Shown piece by piece: positions 1 to 12,172 of a DNA stretch of 64,000 bases; the first letter of the stretch is position 1, and each line of letters begins with the position of its first letter. The translations under genes were made by a program, and so were the position numbers. The notes below the pieces were generated by a model, which ran no database searches, was not told the origin of the DNA, and saw only the letters and a program-made list of their open reading frames with translations. Origin of the DNA: Lactuca virosa (Eukaryota > Streptophyta > Magnoliopsida > Asterales > Asteraceae). The stretch covers positions 99,790,785-99,854,784 of the forward strand of contig CAKMRJ010005523.1 in the NCBI GenBank assembly GCA_928212115.1, in the 5' to 3' direction.

Positions 1-351
1 TCGTTTCCTAGTAAGTTATTTCATCATTGATCTATTTTCCTCCTTTAAATTCATTTGAGTAGTTGTTATGTATGTATTAATTTCAACTTCTTGCTTTATG
101 TTCATAAAGTAAAATCTCTATACGGTACTATTATTTTTTTCTTTAAATTCAATGGTAAAAAGTTTTTTGTATTGTCCTTTTGCTGCTTTTTTCTCTAATT
201 TCAGTTAATTTTGATTTTGAAATCTATCTGATATATCTCAACTTGTAATGAAGATTACTTGATTATATTCATGTTTAGCTATGTTATATATGCATGATTT
301 TACATGCATGCCTTTTCTTTTATGAATGCCAATTTTTTGGGGGAAATTTAG

Positions 352-454
352 TACAGAAGTTGGATTTCTTGAAGAAATTTATACTTCTCCTTTTGTGATG
401 AGAGTTTGGTTGGATGTGTGGAAGGAACTTCACAACAACGAAGATAAAATCTAA
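352..454 (+). CDS. Possible last coding exon of an unidentified gene
   Basis: An open stretch of about 34 codons ends in TAA at 452-454. It follows plausible splice acceptors (TAG at 349-351 or CAG at 354-356). The peptide has a coding-like composition, containing GFLEEIYTSP and VWLDVWKELHNN, then stops. The window begins with TCGTTTCCTA followed by gtaagt, a good donor, so positions 1-10 could be the end of the preceding exon. I do not recognise the protein. It is too short to name, and it could be a chance reading frame in AT-rich DNA. Confidence 0.33.
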
Positions 455-942
455 AGACTCCTTGTGGTCACTGTATTTTGACCATATTACATTTTGCTTT
501 AAATAGGGCGATTATTGATTTGGTTGGGTTTATCAGGGGCTTTTAAAAAGTTATATTTGTATTACAACACCAGATTACCAATTACAATGCATTCTTTTAG
601 GATTAGCAGTTCATAATGTTCTTGATCAATTATAGGACTGTTGACTACATGATAGTGAGATGTTCTATAACCTTTTTGGTTTTAAAATATCTTATCTTCA
701 ATTAACTTAATGAGGAAACTAAGTTTGTTGGAAAATGATTATGGTGACATATTTCTTGTTCTTGGACTTTTTACTGGTTTTGGTTTATATATTCACTTTA
801 ATCAGCTCATTGAGTAATCTTCAGGCGAATTCCTATAATTTTTGTGTGAGAAAGATAGCTAGTTTCTTGATTAATACTAAAATGTTTGTGTTTTGTAAAA
901 ATATAATTTATTTAAGTTTGAAAAAAATCAAAAAAAAAATCT

Positions 943-1056
943 AATGTGTTAGGAGTGCTACCATTCCTTATGAAATGCTAAGGAAAAGATGCTAGTGAGG
1001 TGACAAAAAAAATGACGTGACAGCGTGCTACCATTCCCTTTAGCCTTATTGGACTC
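943..1056. repeat. MITE fragment related to the element at 15123-15458
   Basis: The segment with ATGAAATGCTAAGG, GATGCTAGTGAGGTGAC and GTGCTACCATTCCC matches the 3' part of the MITE at 15123-15458 (same order: taccat, atgaaatgctaag, atgctagcgag, gtgctaccactccc). Only the 3' portion is present, so it is a truncated copy. The surrounding 455-1350 is AT-rich, and I see no gene in it. Confidence 0.5.
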
Positions 1057-1354
1057 AGTAAAAGGGATATCAAACACCCCTTGCTTTGTATTTTGTACTT
1101 TGTACTTTGCAGGACATTTAAAGCCACAACTTCTATATCAACATCTTTACATTTTTGAAACTTGTGAATCAAGAGCAAATAAAGAAAACTCAATACTCCT
1201 TATTCTAATTAAGATATTAAATCACTAACACCCTCTTATCTATACCCATGTATAAGAAATAAATATGTCCATATTTATAGGGTTAGCGGTTTGCGAAACA
1301 TATGACTATAGACAAAAGTGACAAAATAGTGTGAAAATAGACATAGAGGAGTTA

Positions 1355-3123
1355 CATGCTGTTTGTTTTTTCTGAGGAAAAATGTATGCAGTTTGCGGAC
1401 CATATCTGCAGACCTCTATAGTAGAAGAGGTAGACCAAATGTTTGCAGTCTAAAAGAAGAAGACTGCTTATTTTTTAACATCTGCAGACTGCTAGAATAA
1501 ACTAAAATGTAATTAAACCGATTTTAAAAAAAAAACTTAAAAGAGTTTTTCAGTAACTTTATGACTTTATTATAGATAATTAACAAATGTAGATCGACTT
1601 TTATGTATTATTGTATAAAAAATGAAAATAAAATGGTACGAATTAACGTATATATTTGATAAAATCCAACAAACTTTAGTCGCAAAAATATATACCTAAA
1701 CATTGTAATTAAGGATAAAAGAATTTAACACGTAAAAGAGATGGAAATAAACTTTAATTTTAAATGAAAATTTCAAAATTTTCATTTTACCTTTTCAATT
1801 AAATCAATTAAAAACTGGCTATAAATATTTATCACAAGAAATAAATGATATTGCATTAAATAATATTTTATAAAATTTGGCACAAAAAAATATAAGACAA
1901 TATTACGTTTTTTTCATATCTATATAAACAGCTCTAACGACCATTATTGCAATTAATTTTTTATTTGTAAATTTGTCATAAAAGTCATGATTGTGTCGTC
2001 GAACATTTTTTCCTTAAGTATTGTAACTTCTTCTTTCAAATTGTTTATCATAGATAAAGTTAGAATAAATCTAAGTTTTTTTTAAAAAAAAAAAAACTAA
2101 GATATATGTATTTTTTAGGCTAGAAGATGTCCACATCTGCCCCAAGAAGAGCACACATAAACTTTTTTAGGTCTGCACTCTTCAGAAAAACAAACAGTCT
2201 GCGAAGCTTAATGTCTGCACGACACAGACAGAAGAGGTCAATAAGATCTGCAGACGAAAAAACAAACAACACCTTAGGTGTTGTTTGTTTTTTGTCTCCA
2301 GATCTTCTTTTTGTCCTCTTCTGTCTGCGCGACGTAGACCACGTGCAGACATTAGACTTTGCAGACTATTTTTTTTAAGACTGCAGACCTAAAAAGGTCT
2401 GCGCATCCTCTTCTTGGTGCAGATGTGGACCAGAGTCTTCAAACCTCTTCAAACATCTTTTAGTATAAAAAAACACATATGTCTTTGTTTTTTTTTTTTA
2501 ACTTGGATTTATTACAACCTTTTCTATTATAAACAATTTTTAATAAAAAAATACAATACTAAAAGAAAAAAAGGTTCGATAACACAATAATGACAAATTT
2601 ATAAATAAAGATTTAATTACAATAAAGTCATTGAAACTGTTTATATAGACATGAAAAAAAAATCTTAATATTGCCTTATATTTTATACTTTGTGTCAAAT
2701 TTTATAAAACATTATTTAGTGCAATATCATTCATTTTTGGGAAAAATATTTATGCCCATTTTTTAATTGATTTAATTGAAAAAATAAAATAAAAATTTTG
2801 AAATTTTTTATTTAAATTCAAAGTTTATTTCCATCCAATTCATATCATTTTATTTTCACTTTTATACAATAATACATAAAAGTTGATCTACATTTGTTAA
2901 ATATCTATGATAATTATTGAAAAACTCATTTAAGGTTTTTTTTTTTTTTTTTTAAATAAGCTTAAATAAATTTTAGTTTATTCTAACAGTCTACAGATGT
3001 TAAAAAACAAACAATCTTCTTCTTTCAGATTGCAGATGTTTGGTCAATCTTTTCTATTGCAGATGTTTGCAGATGTGGTCCGCAGACTGCAGACATTTTG
3101 CCTCAGAAAAAACAAACAACACC
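1355..3123. mobile_element. Palindromic PIF/Harbinger-like element pair with TTA target duplications
   Basis: The left half (1355-2273) and right half (2277-3123) are inverted copies of each other. Each half has terminal repeats of the form GGTGTTGTTTGTTTTTT. TTA trinucleotides sit at 1352-1354, at the centre (2274-2276) and at 3124-3126, matching the 3-bp TWA duplications of PIF/Harbinger elements. Subterminal regions are rich in TCTGCAGAC motifs. No transposase is encoded. It can be read as two head-to-head MITEs with the second inserted at the TTA next to the first, or as one large foldback. The open frame across the centre is a by-product of the palindrome. Confidence 0.75.
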
Positions 3124-3570
3124 TTAGACTAGGTTTGAAGACATGACCTAAATACGAGTATCTGTTTTTAAAATCATAATAGTAGAGTAGTATAAGTCCT
3201 TGTTTCTCTCTTTTTGATGGTGTCTTTCGTTCAATGTGTAGCATGTATTTTGATTTTTTTTAATGTATTTGTTTTCCATGTATCTGTCTTATTGCTTACA
3301 TCAGCTTACTCCTTTCTTTTTTCTAGCACCACCACGGGATGAAATTAGACTACCTACATCTTATCCATTCATATGAGATTCTAGTTTGAATCGTTGATGT
3401 ATCCATTCACATGGAAAAATTAAATATCCAAAAATACCCCAAAACCACCAATTATAAGTGTTTGATTAGATAACCTAAAAATTAAAAGTTGTTAACTGAA
3501 AAAAAGAAACCATAAATAGAAAAAACCGATATTGATATTGATCGTCTAGTTAACGAAAAGAAACCAGGTT

Positions 3571-3936
3571 TCTTCCCTAATAAATGAAAATAATTTTGCC
3601 ACATGTCACTCTCTCATTAACTTGGACATATGTCATTTTTTGGTATTTTTGATTAAATGTTTTTTCCATTTGTCATATTCTTATTATTATTTTTTTTATA
3701 TTTTCTTAATTATCACATCATATTTACACATCAATTAATAATTGTCTTAATTGAAAATAACTAATAAATTACAATATTAGTACTCATATAGTATTTAATA
3801 TGCTTCTTTTTAAATTCAAATTTTAAATTTTTAATTTTAAATCTAAAATTTCAAATTTAAATAAACTTTTGTTTAAACTTTCATATTTAATTTTTTGTTT
3901 TATTAAACCCGTATAACGTACGGGTCTTACACCTAG
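3571..3936 (+). mobile_element. Short non-autonomous Helitron
   Basis: The 3' end is canonical: a hairpin ACCCGTATAACGTACGGGT (3907-3925), seven bases, then CTAG (3933-3936) followed by T. The 5' side starts TC at 3571 and continues TAATAAATGAAA then TTGCCACATGTCAC, wording typical of plant Helitron 5' ends. Length is 366 bp with no coding. The base before TC is T rather than the usual A, so the exact 5' border is less certain. Confidence 0.6.
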
Positions 3937-4044
3937 TTCTTTAGTAAAAAACACATTTTCTTTTGGTTTACCGCTTCATAATCAATTTTACTAATTAAAT
4001 TTTATATATAATTTGGTTAAATTTGGTATTGTTGGTAATTTTAG

Positions 4045-4700
4045 TAAAAAACACAATAACACAAGGTATTATCAATATATTTAGTGTGGTCAGAATTCTA
4101 TTAGAGACAAACTGAGTTCATTTGGTTATATAAAGACAGAAGGTGCGGAGTGTACTCTCGGATAACCAATAAGGACTCAAGAACATTGGAACGTTTGGTC
4201 AGCGCCCCTTGGTGGTGTTCCAAGAGGCATCACCCCAGGTACTAGAGGCGGCACCTCGAGCGGGGTCCAAGGGGCAGAGCCCCTAGAGAATGTCATGTTT
4301 TCCTACCAAATGACTCAAAGTTTGCGTTCATTACAAAAGGCCATCGTTTCCCTACATAACCTTCGTCTTCTACATATAAAAACATATAAAAAGAAGACTT
4401 GAACGTTGCAAAAGAAGAATCACAAATTACTTATTATCTCTGCGTATTTGTCTCTCAAGAACACATTAACACAAGGTATTATGTGTGAGAGATTCTAATT
4501 AAGTGTGTAATCAAAATCGTTTTCTAGGATTATCCTTTGATTTGAATTCGTGTAACCCCGGACTTAGGGTCGAATTACAGATTTCGAAAAATGTTTATAC
4601 ACAATCCTGAAAATTATCCAAGTTTATTGTTATTCGAAATCCCTGCATCTAACATTTATTGGGATTTTTTCTTTGTGAATCCAAAGAATAATTGAACAAA
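4045..4700. mobile_element. LTR-like block, probable retrotransposon fragment or solo LTR
   Basis: A GC-richer island (4190-4300, with CCAAGGGGCAGAGCCCC) lies in AT-rich flanks. The string TAACACAAGGTATTAT occurs twice, at about 4055 and 4465. The style resembles plant Copia LTRs, but I find no primer-binding site, polypurine tract or target duplication. 3940-4045 and 4700-5180 hold nothing I can name. Confidence 0.33.
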
Positions 4701-5180
4701 ATGGTAAGATTACAAAAATGTTCTCTTCAACACATGTGATGTATTAGCATCTTAATGATTGAGAGGCTAAATTATTACAGTTAAAACTTTATGGTTGAGA
4801 TTAAAGCAATTATACCTTTAGATTAAACTTATAGATTAAGCAATAGTTAAATTAGTAATTACTTTAGTTATCCAGCTTGAATTTTTATTGTAAAATAAGC
4901 TACTTTAGACTTCAAAAATGATGTGAAATATATATGTTTTTTATGGAAAAGCCAACAGCTATATGAAAAGATATACACAAAACGTATCGTGTTGAAGTTA
5001 TGAAATAATAGATAATAAGTTTAAAATTTTAATTTAAATAATTGAAACTATTGATATGAAAAATATAAACAAACTCAAAATCTTATGAACAAAAACCAAT
5101 AATTTAGAATTTCAAAATAATCATAAAACCCCATTCAATAAGCAAAAAAGTAATCATACTTTAGTACCCAAAATAATAAA

Positions 5181-5181
<1 letters not shown>

Positions 5182-5254
<73 letters not shown>
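5182..5254. repeat. (TA)n microsatellite
   Basis: An uninterrupted run of about 36 TA units. It is one of seven long TA tracts in the window. Unlike most of the others it is not directly attached to a recognised element end. Confidence 0.95.
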
Positions 5255-5258
<4 letters not shown>

Positions 5259-5489
5259 CCTTAATATGCATATTAGGTCAAATGCTGAATTTTAAGAGGT
5301 ACAAACTCTTACTGCATTATGTACATTCATTTTATGCATTACAAAATCATATATCTTAATTGGGTCAACATCTGAAAAAGTCAAGAAAACTAATACCGGC
5401 TCCGATATATCCCCAATTTTTAGCAAGACTCATTCAAATAAAAAAACAATAAATACGGAAGGAAGAACAGGGATTTGTTACCTACGGAT

Positions 5490-7320
5490 GATTTAGGTAT
5501 TTAGTCATCACCATAAGCCATCGTCCCAACCATCACACCACACACCTCTGTCTCCATTGGTAATCTACTACCTCTGGCGAAAAACTTCAAGACCCAGTCA
5601 CCGCTCCCCCTCTGAACCACGAACAAACACCAATATACAGGAACTCAGATCTGCTATTGCTTCACCGCCAACACCACCACCTTAGAAAACCCACCACCAT
5701 TTGCCAAATATGCTATTAGTCTTAATTTTGTTTAACCTTCAAAAATTCGTTGGTTTCTCACCCCTGTCTTCTTTGTTCGAAACGCTAATCTACCCACAAC
5801 CCACCACCATTTGCCAAATATGCCTCCTCAAAATGCTCTCCAGTTCGATGGCCATCAGCCACAACCAAAACCCTAGAACCCATCTCATGAAATCATTTCG
5901 AGTTTTCATTTGACATTGAAGACAAACCATTGAACCCGTAAGCATTTTCCATCGATTATTGATATTCTTTTATTTCAAAGAGATGTTGGTACTTCGATTT
6001 TGCAGGTTCGAAGATGATGCCTTCTCTTCGCCACTAGAAACGCTTTCCCCTGAATCGATGTCTATTTCCTAAGGTACAAGCGAAATTGTATCATTTTTAT
6101 ATTCAGCAGCACCGCCCTCACGCCCTACCCTGCTTTTCTTATTGATTCCTTGAACTTCACCCTTATTGATTGAGCCTTTCATTACGCGTATAGGAGACAA
6201 ATGTTCTTTATTTTTTTCACCTTCTCGAGTTGTCAATATCATGAGCCCTACTTTTAGGTCAAAAAAAGTTGAAAATGTTTATGATATTTGGTATTTTTAA
6301 ATTAGGATTTAAAGGCTACCTTTGATGTTGATCATATATACATAGATTTCGGCCTACCATGTGCTCGATGAAATGTTTAAGAGAAATAGTTCATGATTAA
6401 ACTTGATGGGTTCTAATTTTTGTTTTTTGGTTGTAGATGGTGTCCGATTGCAAGAAAAAAGAAGGAAGATGGCGCTCCAGAAGTTCGATTGTAAGTAAAG
6501 TTTTTATTTTCTATTTTGGAGTGTATGAATGATCGGTTCTTCAAAAAAGCAGGAATTTGAATGGAATAAAGTTCTATGAAGTTATATAACAAGAATGACA
6601 ACTAAGGCGCTATGTATCTTTATTTGATTAATTAGCCTCTACTTTTAGGTCCCGGTACTACAAAATCCCAAGTTTAGTTATTCACAAGATAGAAGTAAGC
6701 TAAATGGATCGGTAGCAAATTTTGAGTATTGATTCTATGAGTTGGTTATTGTAAGGATATTAGCAAATTGTGTTCATTTTTCCCATTTATTTGCAAGTGT
6801 GGGACTTGATTTGGAAAAATTTTCATTGTAACTTGCAGAATTTGATATAACTATTTGTTAGTATGTTTGATTATCAGGAAAGTAAATATACACTGGACAG
6901 AAGACAGTTAGCTATGTCAAGAGGAAGAATTTGTTAAGCTCTTATTGAGAAGAGCTTCACATTAAGTCCTACAGATGAGATTCCCATCCACAAAGGAGCC
7001 ACCTACATGAATCAGTAAGCTAATAAACATCATTTAAGTTTTTTGGAGTGATAGTGAAGAAAAAGGTTGCTGGACAAAAATTTATATGATTTTGTGTTTG
7101 TGTTTTATAGGATGGACAATATGTTGATTCAGGTGACAATGCATATGAACGAGAAATCCCCACTTTATTCCAACATCTACATTAAACTTGCCTATGTTTT
7201 GTAAGTAAAGTATTCATTTTAATGGTGGTCAGGATTAGGTAGAATTGAAGGAAGAATAAACATGACATGTACCAGAGAAGACAATCAGAGATCCCAAAAA
7301 TCCTAAGCATTGCTTGTGAT
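5490..7320 (+). pseudogene. Gene-like debris, possibly captured by a Helitron
   Basis: This stretch has plant gene texture: a proline/histidine-rich C-rich leader (5500-5900), several gt...ag-like boundaries, and short open pieces such as SPTDEIPIHKGATYMNQ (about 6960-7015) and MDNMLIQVTMHMNEKSPLYS (about 7111-7170). No frame is sustained and I recognise no family. A 25-bp direct repeat (5689-5713 and 5799-5823) lies in the leader. The area ends at the Helitron terminus at 8613, so capture by a Helitron is an inference. 7320-8580 is AT-rich, with repeated ATGCTATAA-type motifs and no gene. Confidence 0.3.
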
Positions 7321-8583
7321 TCCGTAAGTCTAACCATTATTCCCCGATTTTATCTTTTCCCAACATAATTTAAGCATATTCTAAGTTCTATTTTAATTAA
7401 TAATATGTCAGGTGTGTAAGTTTGGGTATGTGTAAAAGGGTAGTTTCAAAAAGTTCAGATTGTTATTCCAACATTTGACCTGGAAAATAGAGTTGGTGAC
7501 TATTGGTGTCATTGAGCAACTTTAGTGTAGCTTTGGTTTCATTTGTGAGGTTTCACTCTGTTTTTTCAAAGAGGACTTGGTATGCATAATTACATTATAA
7601 TGCAAATAAGTTAATAAGCATTTTTATCTCTTACATTTGCAGAGTTTGGTTGAAAATTGAATGATTCTTATTTAATTGAAATGTAATAGAGTTCTAGGAT
7701 CTTCTGAAATGTATATTAAAAAATATGATAAATATTAATATGAATCGCATCAAGTAGTTGACGAAATAATGATGCATATTCAAGTTAAATAAAAGAAATT
7801 TAACAATATAAAAGAAAGTTGTATTTATTTTTTATTTTTTATTTTAAAAAACTTCAATATTTGAAAATAATATATTTTTTACGATCAGATATTAGTAGTT
7901 TATGAAACTATTTAATTCACATGCTACTCATTCTATGGGTTTTTTTAAACGTCATCCTGATTGTTCTTAAGGTCTACAAGAAACCATGATTTTATTTTTC
8001 GCCGAATGGTTTCTATGCTAATGAAATAAACATTGTAACAAAAAAAGTAACCAACTAGGTATTTTCTAGAAACTGATGTTTTGTTAAATAAGTATATGAA
8101 ACTATTTTTTTCACACTTATTAGTTGTACTTTGAAAGTAAAATGCTATAATAGTGTGTATGGAAAAACGTTATAGCATTGTACCTTTCAAGTACAATGTT
8201 TTAGTAAGGAAAAATATAAATATAAATGGAAAACATTATAGCATTGTGTTGTTAAAGTATGGTTCACTACAAACAATGATATTGTATTTTGAAAGATATT
8301 ATGAACCATTTGGTGTTGTTTCGATAATACATTGAAATATTTTTTTTTTAAAGAATACTTTTGAAAGATATTATGAACCATAAGAGCGATGAATGCATTA
8401 AATGATACATTGTTCGTTGAAAAAAAACATGAATCGCTAAATTGAAACCAATGTTTAGTGATAATTTCCAATACATGATATCTTATTTTTAATATAACAT
8501 GTTTCCTAAAACGAACTAATCTCTGAGTTGAAACTAATCACTGCTCACACAAAAGAAATTAATTGTCGAAATAAACTATTTGC

Positions 8584-8612
8584 ACCCGTTGCTAGGCGCG
8601 GGTAAACGGCTA

Positions 8613-8613
<1 letters not shown>
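8584..8613 (+). mobile_element. Helitron 3' terminus
   Basis: ACCCG (8584-8588) pairs with CGGGT (8599-8603). Six bases later CTAG (8610-8613) is followed by T, the standard Helitron 3' end. The matching 5' TC end was not located, so the element length is unknown. The (TA)n tract that received the MULE begins immediately after it. Confidence 0.65.

Positions 8614-8614
<1 letters not shown>

Positions 8615-8674
<60 letters not shown>
8615..8674. repeat. (TA)n tract on the left side of the MULE
   Basis: A near-pure TA run abutting the left terminal repeat at 8675. A similar run abuts the right terminal repeat, so any 9-bp target duplication is hidden within TA repeats. Confidence 0.95.
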
Positions 8675-8676
<2 letters not shown>

Positions 8677-8908
8677 GAAAAGTGAATATACTCTTAAGGG
8701 TATATAAGGTTAGGTACCCAATGCTTAAAACTACGTAGTTTTGATTGGTGGTTTAATTTAATTGAAAAAAATAACAATTTCCTTAAACACTATTGTTTCC
8801 TTATTGAAAAAAAATAACAACTAAAAGTAAAAGTCGATCCCTATTGCTTCCATAATCGCCTATTACCTTTAGCCGGTTGTGAATTTTTTTCCCGTAGGTT
8901 GCCGTCAT
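8675..8908 (+). repeat. MULE left terminal inverted repeat
   Basis: 234 bp running from GGGAAAAGTGAATATAC to GGTTGCCGTCAT. It is the reverse complement of 13333-13559. Long terminal repeats of this size are typical of MULEs. Confidence 0.9.
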
Positions 8909-9621
8909 TCTTGCATCACAGGTTCGTGCTACTTCATTCATTATCTTTTTCTTTATTATAAAATTCAATTCATTGTTAATTAGTTATTGTTATCAATTTG
9001 AGTATTTAAGTTCTTGAATATAGTATTCTTAAATTCTCTCGCATGGTTCATCCAATGTATATATATATATTGCAAGTGTTTTTTTATTCTTTTATTAGTT
9101 ACATAAATCATTATCAAAAGGATTTAGTCATAAATTATGTAATTTACACCCTTCTAAATCTTTAACCAATTGATATAAAAATTTTATATTTTTATTGTGA
9201 TGACGGTATTTAACTATTTAATGTAAAATTTCAGATTCTTCAAAAACGATTACAAAGAAATCGAAATTCATAGGCAAAACAATTTATAGATAAAATTTGG
9301 TGTTAATTTTTTGGTGTATCATATTAGTCGAAAAATTTTGGTGTTAATTTTCTCGTTCAAATTCATAGGCAAAGCAATTCACAATTTACCATTGATTTCA
9401 CTTTTAAGTATTAATTTTGCATATGTTTTCTAGTTCCGATTATTTATCAACGGAAATTTTTATTTCATATGTTCTATTATTATCCATGCTGTTTGATCAA
9501 ATTTAGTATAATTTATTGCTTTTGATATAATGAAAATGTTAGACCATCTCTAAAAAGTTACTGGAATGGCATTAATAGGGTCAAGTTCTTATTGTCTTTT
9601 ACGTGTGGTTTTGTGCAGGTT

Positions 9622-11649
9622 ATGATGTTTGAAACAGAAGCATCTGATCAAGCTATAGAACCGTATATAAATGAAAATGTTGATACAAATGATTTTGTAG
9701 AAGCAACATATGAATCTGAAGAACTTAACGATTTCGGAGTGAACATTGAATTTGACGAAGATGATGTTAATGATGAAAGGATACTGGGAAAAGTTTTTGA
9801 TACACCCGATGATGCCTATACATTTTATAATGATTATTCTTTTTTGCATGGCTTTGGAATACGTAGAGATGACACAGTTAAAAATCCTAAAACAAATGAG
9901 CCTTTTTGGAAGATATATGTATGCAACAAAGAAGGTTTCAAACGGATTGCTTCAAGTGAAAATGAGAAAAAACGTCGTAGAGATGTTAGAACAGGATGCC
10001 AAGCAAAACTTCGAATAACAAGACAGGAGGATGGGAAGTGGTTGGTGGACTCGTTTAATGACACACACAATCACGACTTGACCATGACACCTACGAAGGT
10101 GATGAAGCATCGATCTCATAGCAATTTCCATCGTTCAATAGAAGGTAAATCTCTTATGGTGCAATTTGGTCAAGCAGGGTTGAAACCTTCTCAAATTAAA
10201 AAGGCTGTTAATACAATGAAAACCTCAAATGTAGCTGATGTAACTTCAAAGCAATGTGCTGATGTCTTATCTGAGCATCGAAAACAACATAGAGGAAAGG
10301 AGTTCTATGGACTTATAAAACATTTTCAAGATAAAACGTTAGTTGACAGTGACCAATATTTTGCCGTGGATTTGTCTGATGATGGGTATCCTAGAAATAT
10401 CTTTTGGGTTGATGGTAGATCAAGAGATGCCTATACAAAATTCAAAGATGTTGTTGTGTTTGATGTCACTTATATGACTAACAAATTCAAGATGCCTTTT
10501 GCTCCTTTTACTGGGGTGAATCATCATGGACAATCTATACTTTTTGGTGGAGCATTGCTTGAAAACGAAAAGGAAGAGACATTTGAATGGTTATTTGAAC
10601 ATTTCCTCAAATGTATGTTTGGCAAGTATCCGAAGACAATTATTACCGATCAAGACAAAGCTATGGGCAATGCAATAAAAAAAGTGTTTCCAAAGACTCG
10701 ACATCGTTTTTGTTCATGGCATATCAGGAAGCATGAAACTGAGCACCTTCGATTGTATGTTTCCCGTTACAGTGATTTTCAAGAAACACACAGACAATGG
10801 GTAAATAGTGACAGCATTGAACAATTTGAAGCAATATGGGAAGATATGCGTATTAAGTATGAACTGGAAAGCAATTGTTGGATTAGTGACATGTATAACC
10901 AACGTATACATTGGGCTAAACCCTTCTTGAAGGATATTTTCTTTGCTGGTATGACCACAACCGGGCGGAGTGAAAGTATCAATTCATTTTTTGATGGTTT
11001 TGTTAACTCGAGGACCATGTTGAAGGAATTCGTTGTGCAATACGACAAGGCAATTGAGTCACGAAGGGCTGCCGAAGAAGATGAAGACTTCAAGACTATG
11101 AACTCGAGGCCGGTTCTTTCTTCAGTGCATCCAATCGAAGCAAAAGCAGGTCAATGTTATACTAGAAAGATGTTTGATACTTTCAAAAAAGAATGGACCG
11201 AAGCTATTACCAATTTGACTCATGAGACTCTAACAAAAACTACAGAAGAAAGCACATATAGAGTTGGGCAATTGGATGTTGATAAAAAATATTGGCGTAT
11301 TGTTACCTTTCGTTCTTTAAATCAAGTCAGCGTCACATGTTCGTGTTGTATGTATGAGACAAATGGGATTTTATGCAAACATAGCTTATATGTGATGAAG
11401 AAGAAGCATGTTCAAGAACTGCCGAGTCACTATATTTTACCGCGATGGACCCTTGAAGCTAGGTACAAACTGGGTAGTGTTAGTATCGGACTCGGAGAAA
11501 TAAATAATGAAAATGGAGTTAGTGCCTACACATTATTTTGTGTTCGTTCGAATTTTACTAAACTAATTGAACAAGCAAGGGACTCTCCTTCGGAGATACA
11601 AAAACTCAATACGATATTGATAAGTCTTTTAGATGATCAAGTCAATTGA
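9622..11649 (+). CDS. FAR1/FHY3-type MULE transposase, ended by an in-frame TGA
   Basis: The likely start is ATG at 9622: the sequence just upstream (ttttgtgcag|GTT) looks like a splice acceptor, implying an intron in the 5' UTR. The resulting product is 675 aa. Domains (numbered from this ATG): FAR1 DNA-binding domain about 60-155 with zinc ligands C101 (YVCNKEG), C126 (GCQAKL) and H149/H151 (THNHD); MULE DDE domain with VVFDVTY and TIITDQDKAMG carrying the first two acidic residues; SWIM zinc finger TCSCCMYETNGILCKH near the C-terminus. Such proteins bind and cut Mutator-like ends, and plant FHY3/FAR1 light-signalling factors were domesticated from this family. Here the gene sits inside matching terminal repeats, so it is a transposon gene. 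TGA at 11647-11649 ends the frame early. Confidence 0.9.
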   Translation: MMFETEASDQAIEPYINENVDTNDFVEATYESEELNDFGVNIEFDEDDVNDERILGKVFDTPDDAYTFYNDYSFLHGFGIRRDDTVKNPKTNEPFWKIYVCNKEGFKRIASSENEKKRRRDVRTGCQAKLRITRQEDGKWLVDSFNDTHNHDLTMTPTKVMKHRSHSNFHRSIEGKSLMVQFGQAGLKPSQIKKAVNTMKTSNVADVTSKQCADVLSEHRKQHRGKEFYGLIKHFQDKTLVDSDQYFAVDLSDDGYPRNIFWVDGRSRDAYTKFKDVVVFDVTYMTNKFKMPFAPFTGVNHHGQSILFGGALLENEKEETFEWLFEHFLKCMFGKYPKTIITDQDKAMGNAIKKVFPKTRHRFCSWHIRKHETEHLRLYVSRYSDFQETHRQWVNSDSIEQFEAIWEDMRIKYELESNCWISDMYNQRIHWAKPFLKDIFFAGMTTTGRSESINSFFDGFVNSRTMLKEFVVQYDKAIESRRAAEEDEDFKTMNSRPVLSSVHPIEAKAGQCYTRKMFDTFKKEWTEAITNLTHETLTKTTEESTYRVGQLDVDKKYWRIVTFRSLNQVSVTCSCCMYETNGILCKHSLYVMKKKHVQELPSHYILPRWTLEARYKLGSVSIGLGEINNENGVSAYTLFCVRSNFTKLIEQARDSPSEIQKLNTILISLLDDQVN

Positions 11650-11988
11650 AAAAAATCTATGCCTTTAGAGAATGCATCTCAAAGTTCTTGTATGGGAGTT
11701 TCGCAAGTAGATATGATGCCACAGTTATCTATCCGGGATCCTCTTGGTCCAACTACTACAAAAGGGCGTCCTAAACTTGCAAGCAGAATCAAGTCTTCTT
11801 TAGAAGCCCCTAAAAAACGAACATGCTCTTACTGTCAAGGATTGGGTCATTATGCTACTAGTTGTTCAAAAAGAAAGGTAATTATAATAATAATTTAATG
11901 ATTAAAAAACGAACTCTAATGATTATATTAACAATTTTTTATTTTTTTCATATATCAGACAGATGAATCGTTGCAAGAGACATCATAA
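11650..11988 (+). pseudogene. Cut-off C-terminal zinc knuckle and last exon of the MULE transposase
   Basis: The sequence after the TGA stays open in the same frame to 11877. It encodes a basic linker and a CCHC knuckle, CSYCQGLGHYATSC, which is the usual tail of FAR1-like transposases. A donor (AAG|gtaatt at 11877/11878) and acceptor (atatcag ending 11958) give a phase-0 junction to a short last exon, 11959-11988, coding TDESLQETS then TAA. So one nonsense change appears to separate the knuckle from the main body. A separate short protein from ATG 11659 is possible but less likely. Confidence 0.75.
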
Positions 11989-12172
11989 TGAGATGTGTTG
12001 TTTCTGTGGGCAAAAGAAAAACTAGATACTTCATAACATTTTTTTTTGGTTAAGTGCACCTTTTTCATGTTTTAGACACAAACAATGTATGAGTAATCTG
12101 GAAATTATTGATGTTTCTTAACAATTTTAATGTTTTCCAATGAAATTTGTTGATTGTTTATGATTTGTGTTA

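Noticed and set aside
2127..2378. 83-aa open frame MSTSAPRRAH...
   Set aside because: It spans the centre of the 1355-3123 palindrome, and its two halves are reverse complements. It is a by-product of the inverted repeat.
9589..11093. Open frames on the minus strand and in frame +2 within the MULE transposase
   Set aside because: They are shadows of the long plus-strand frame, which has clear domain content.
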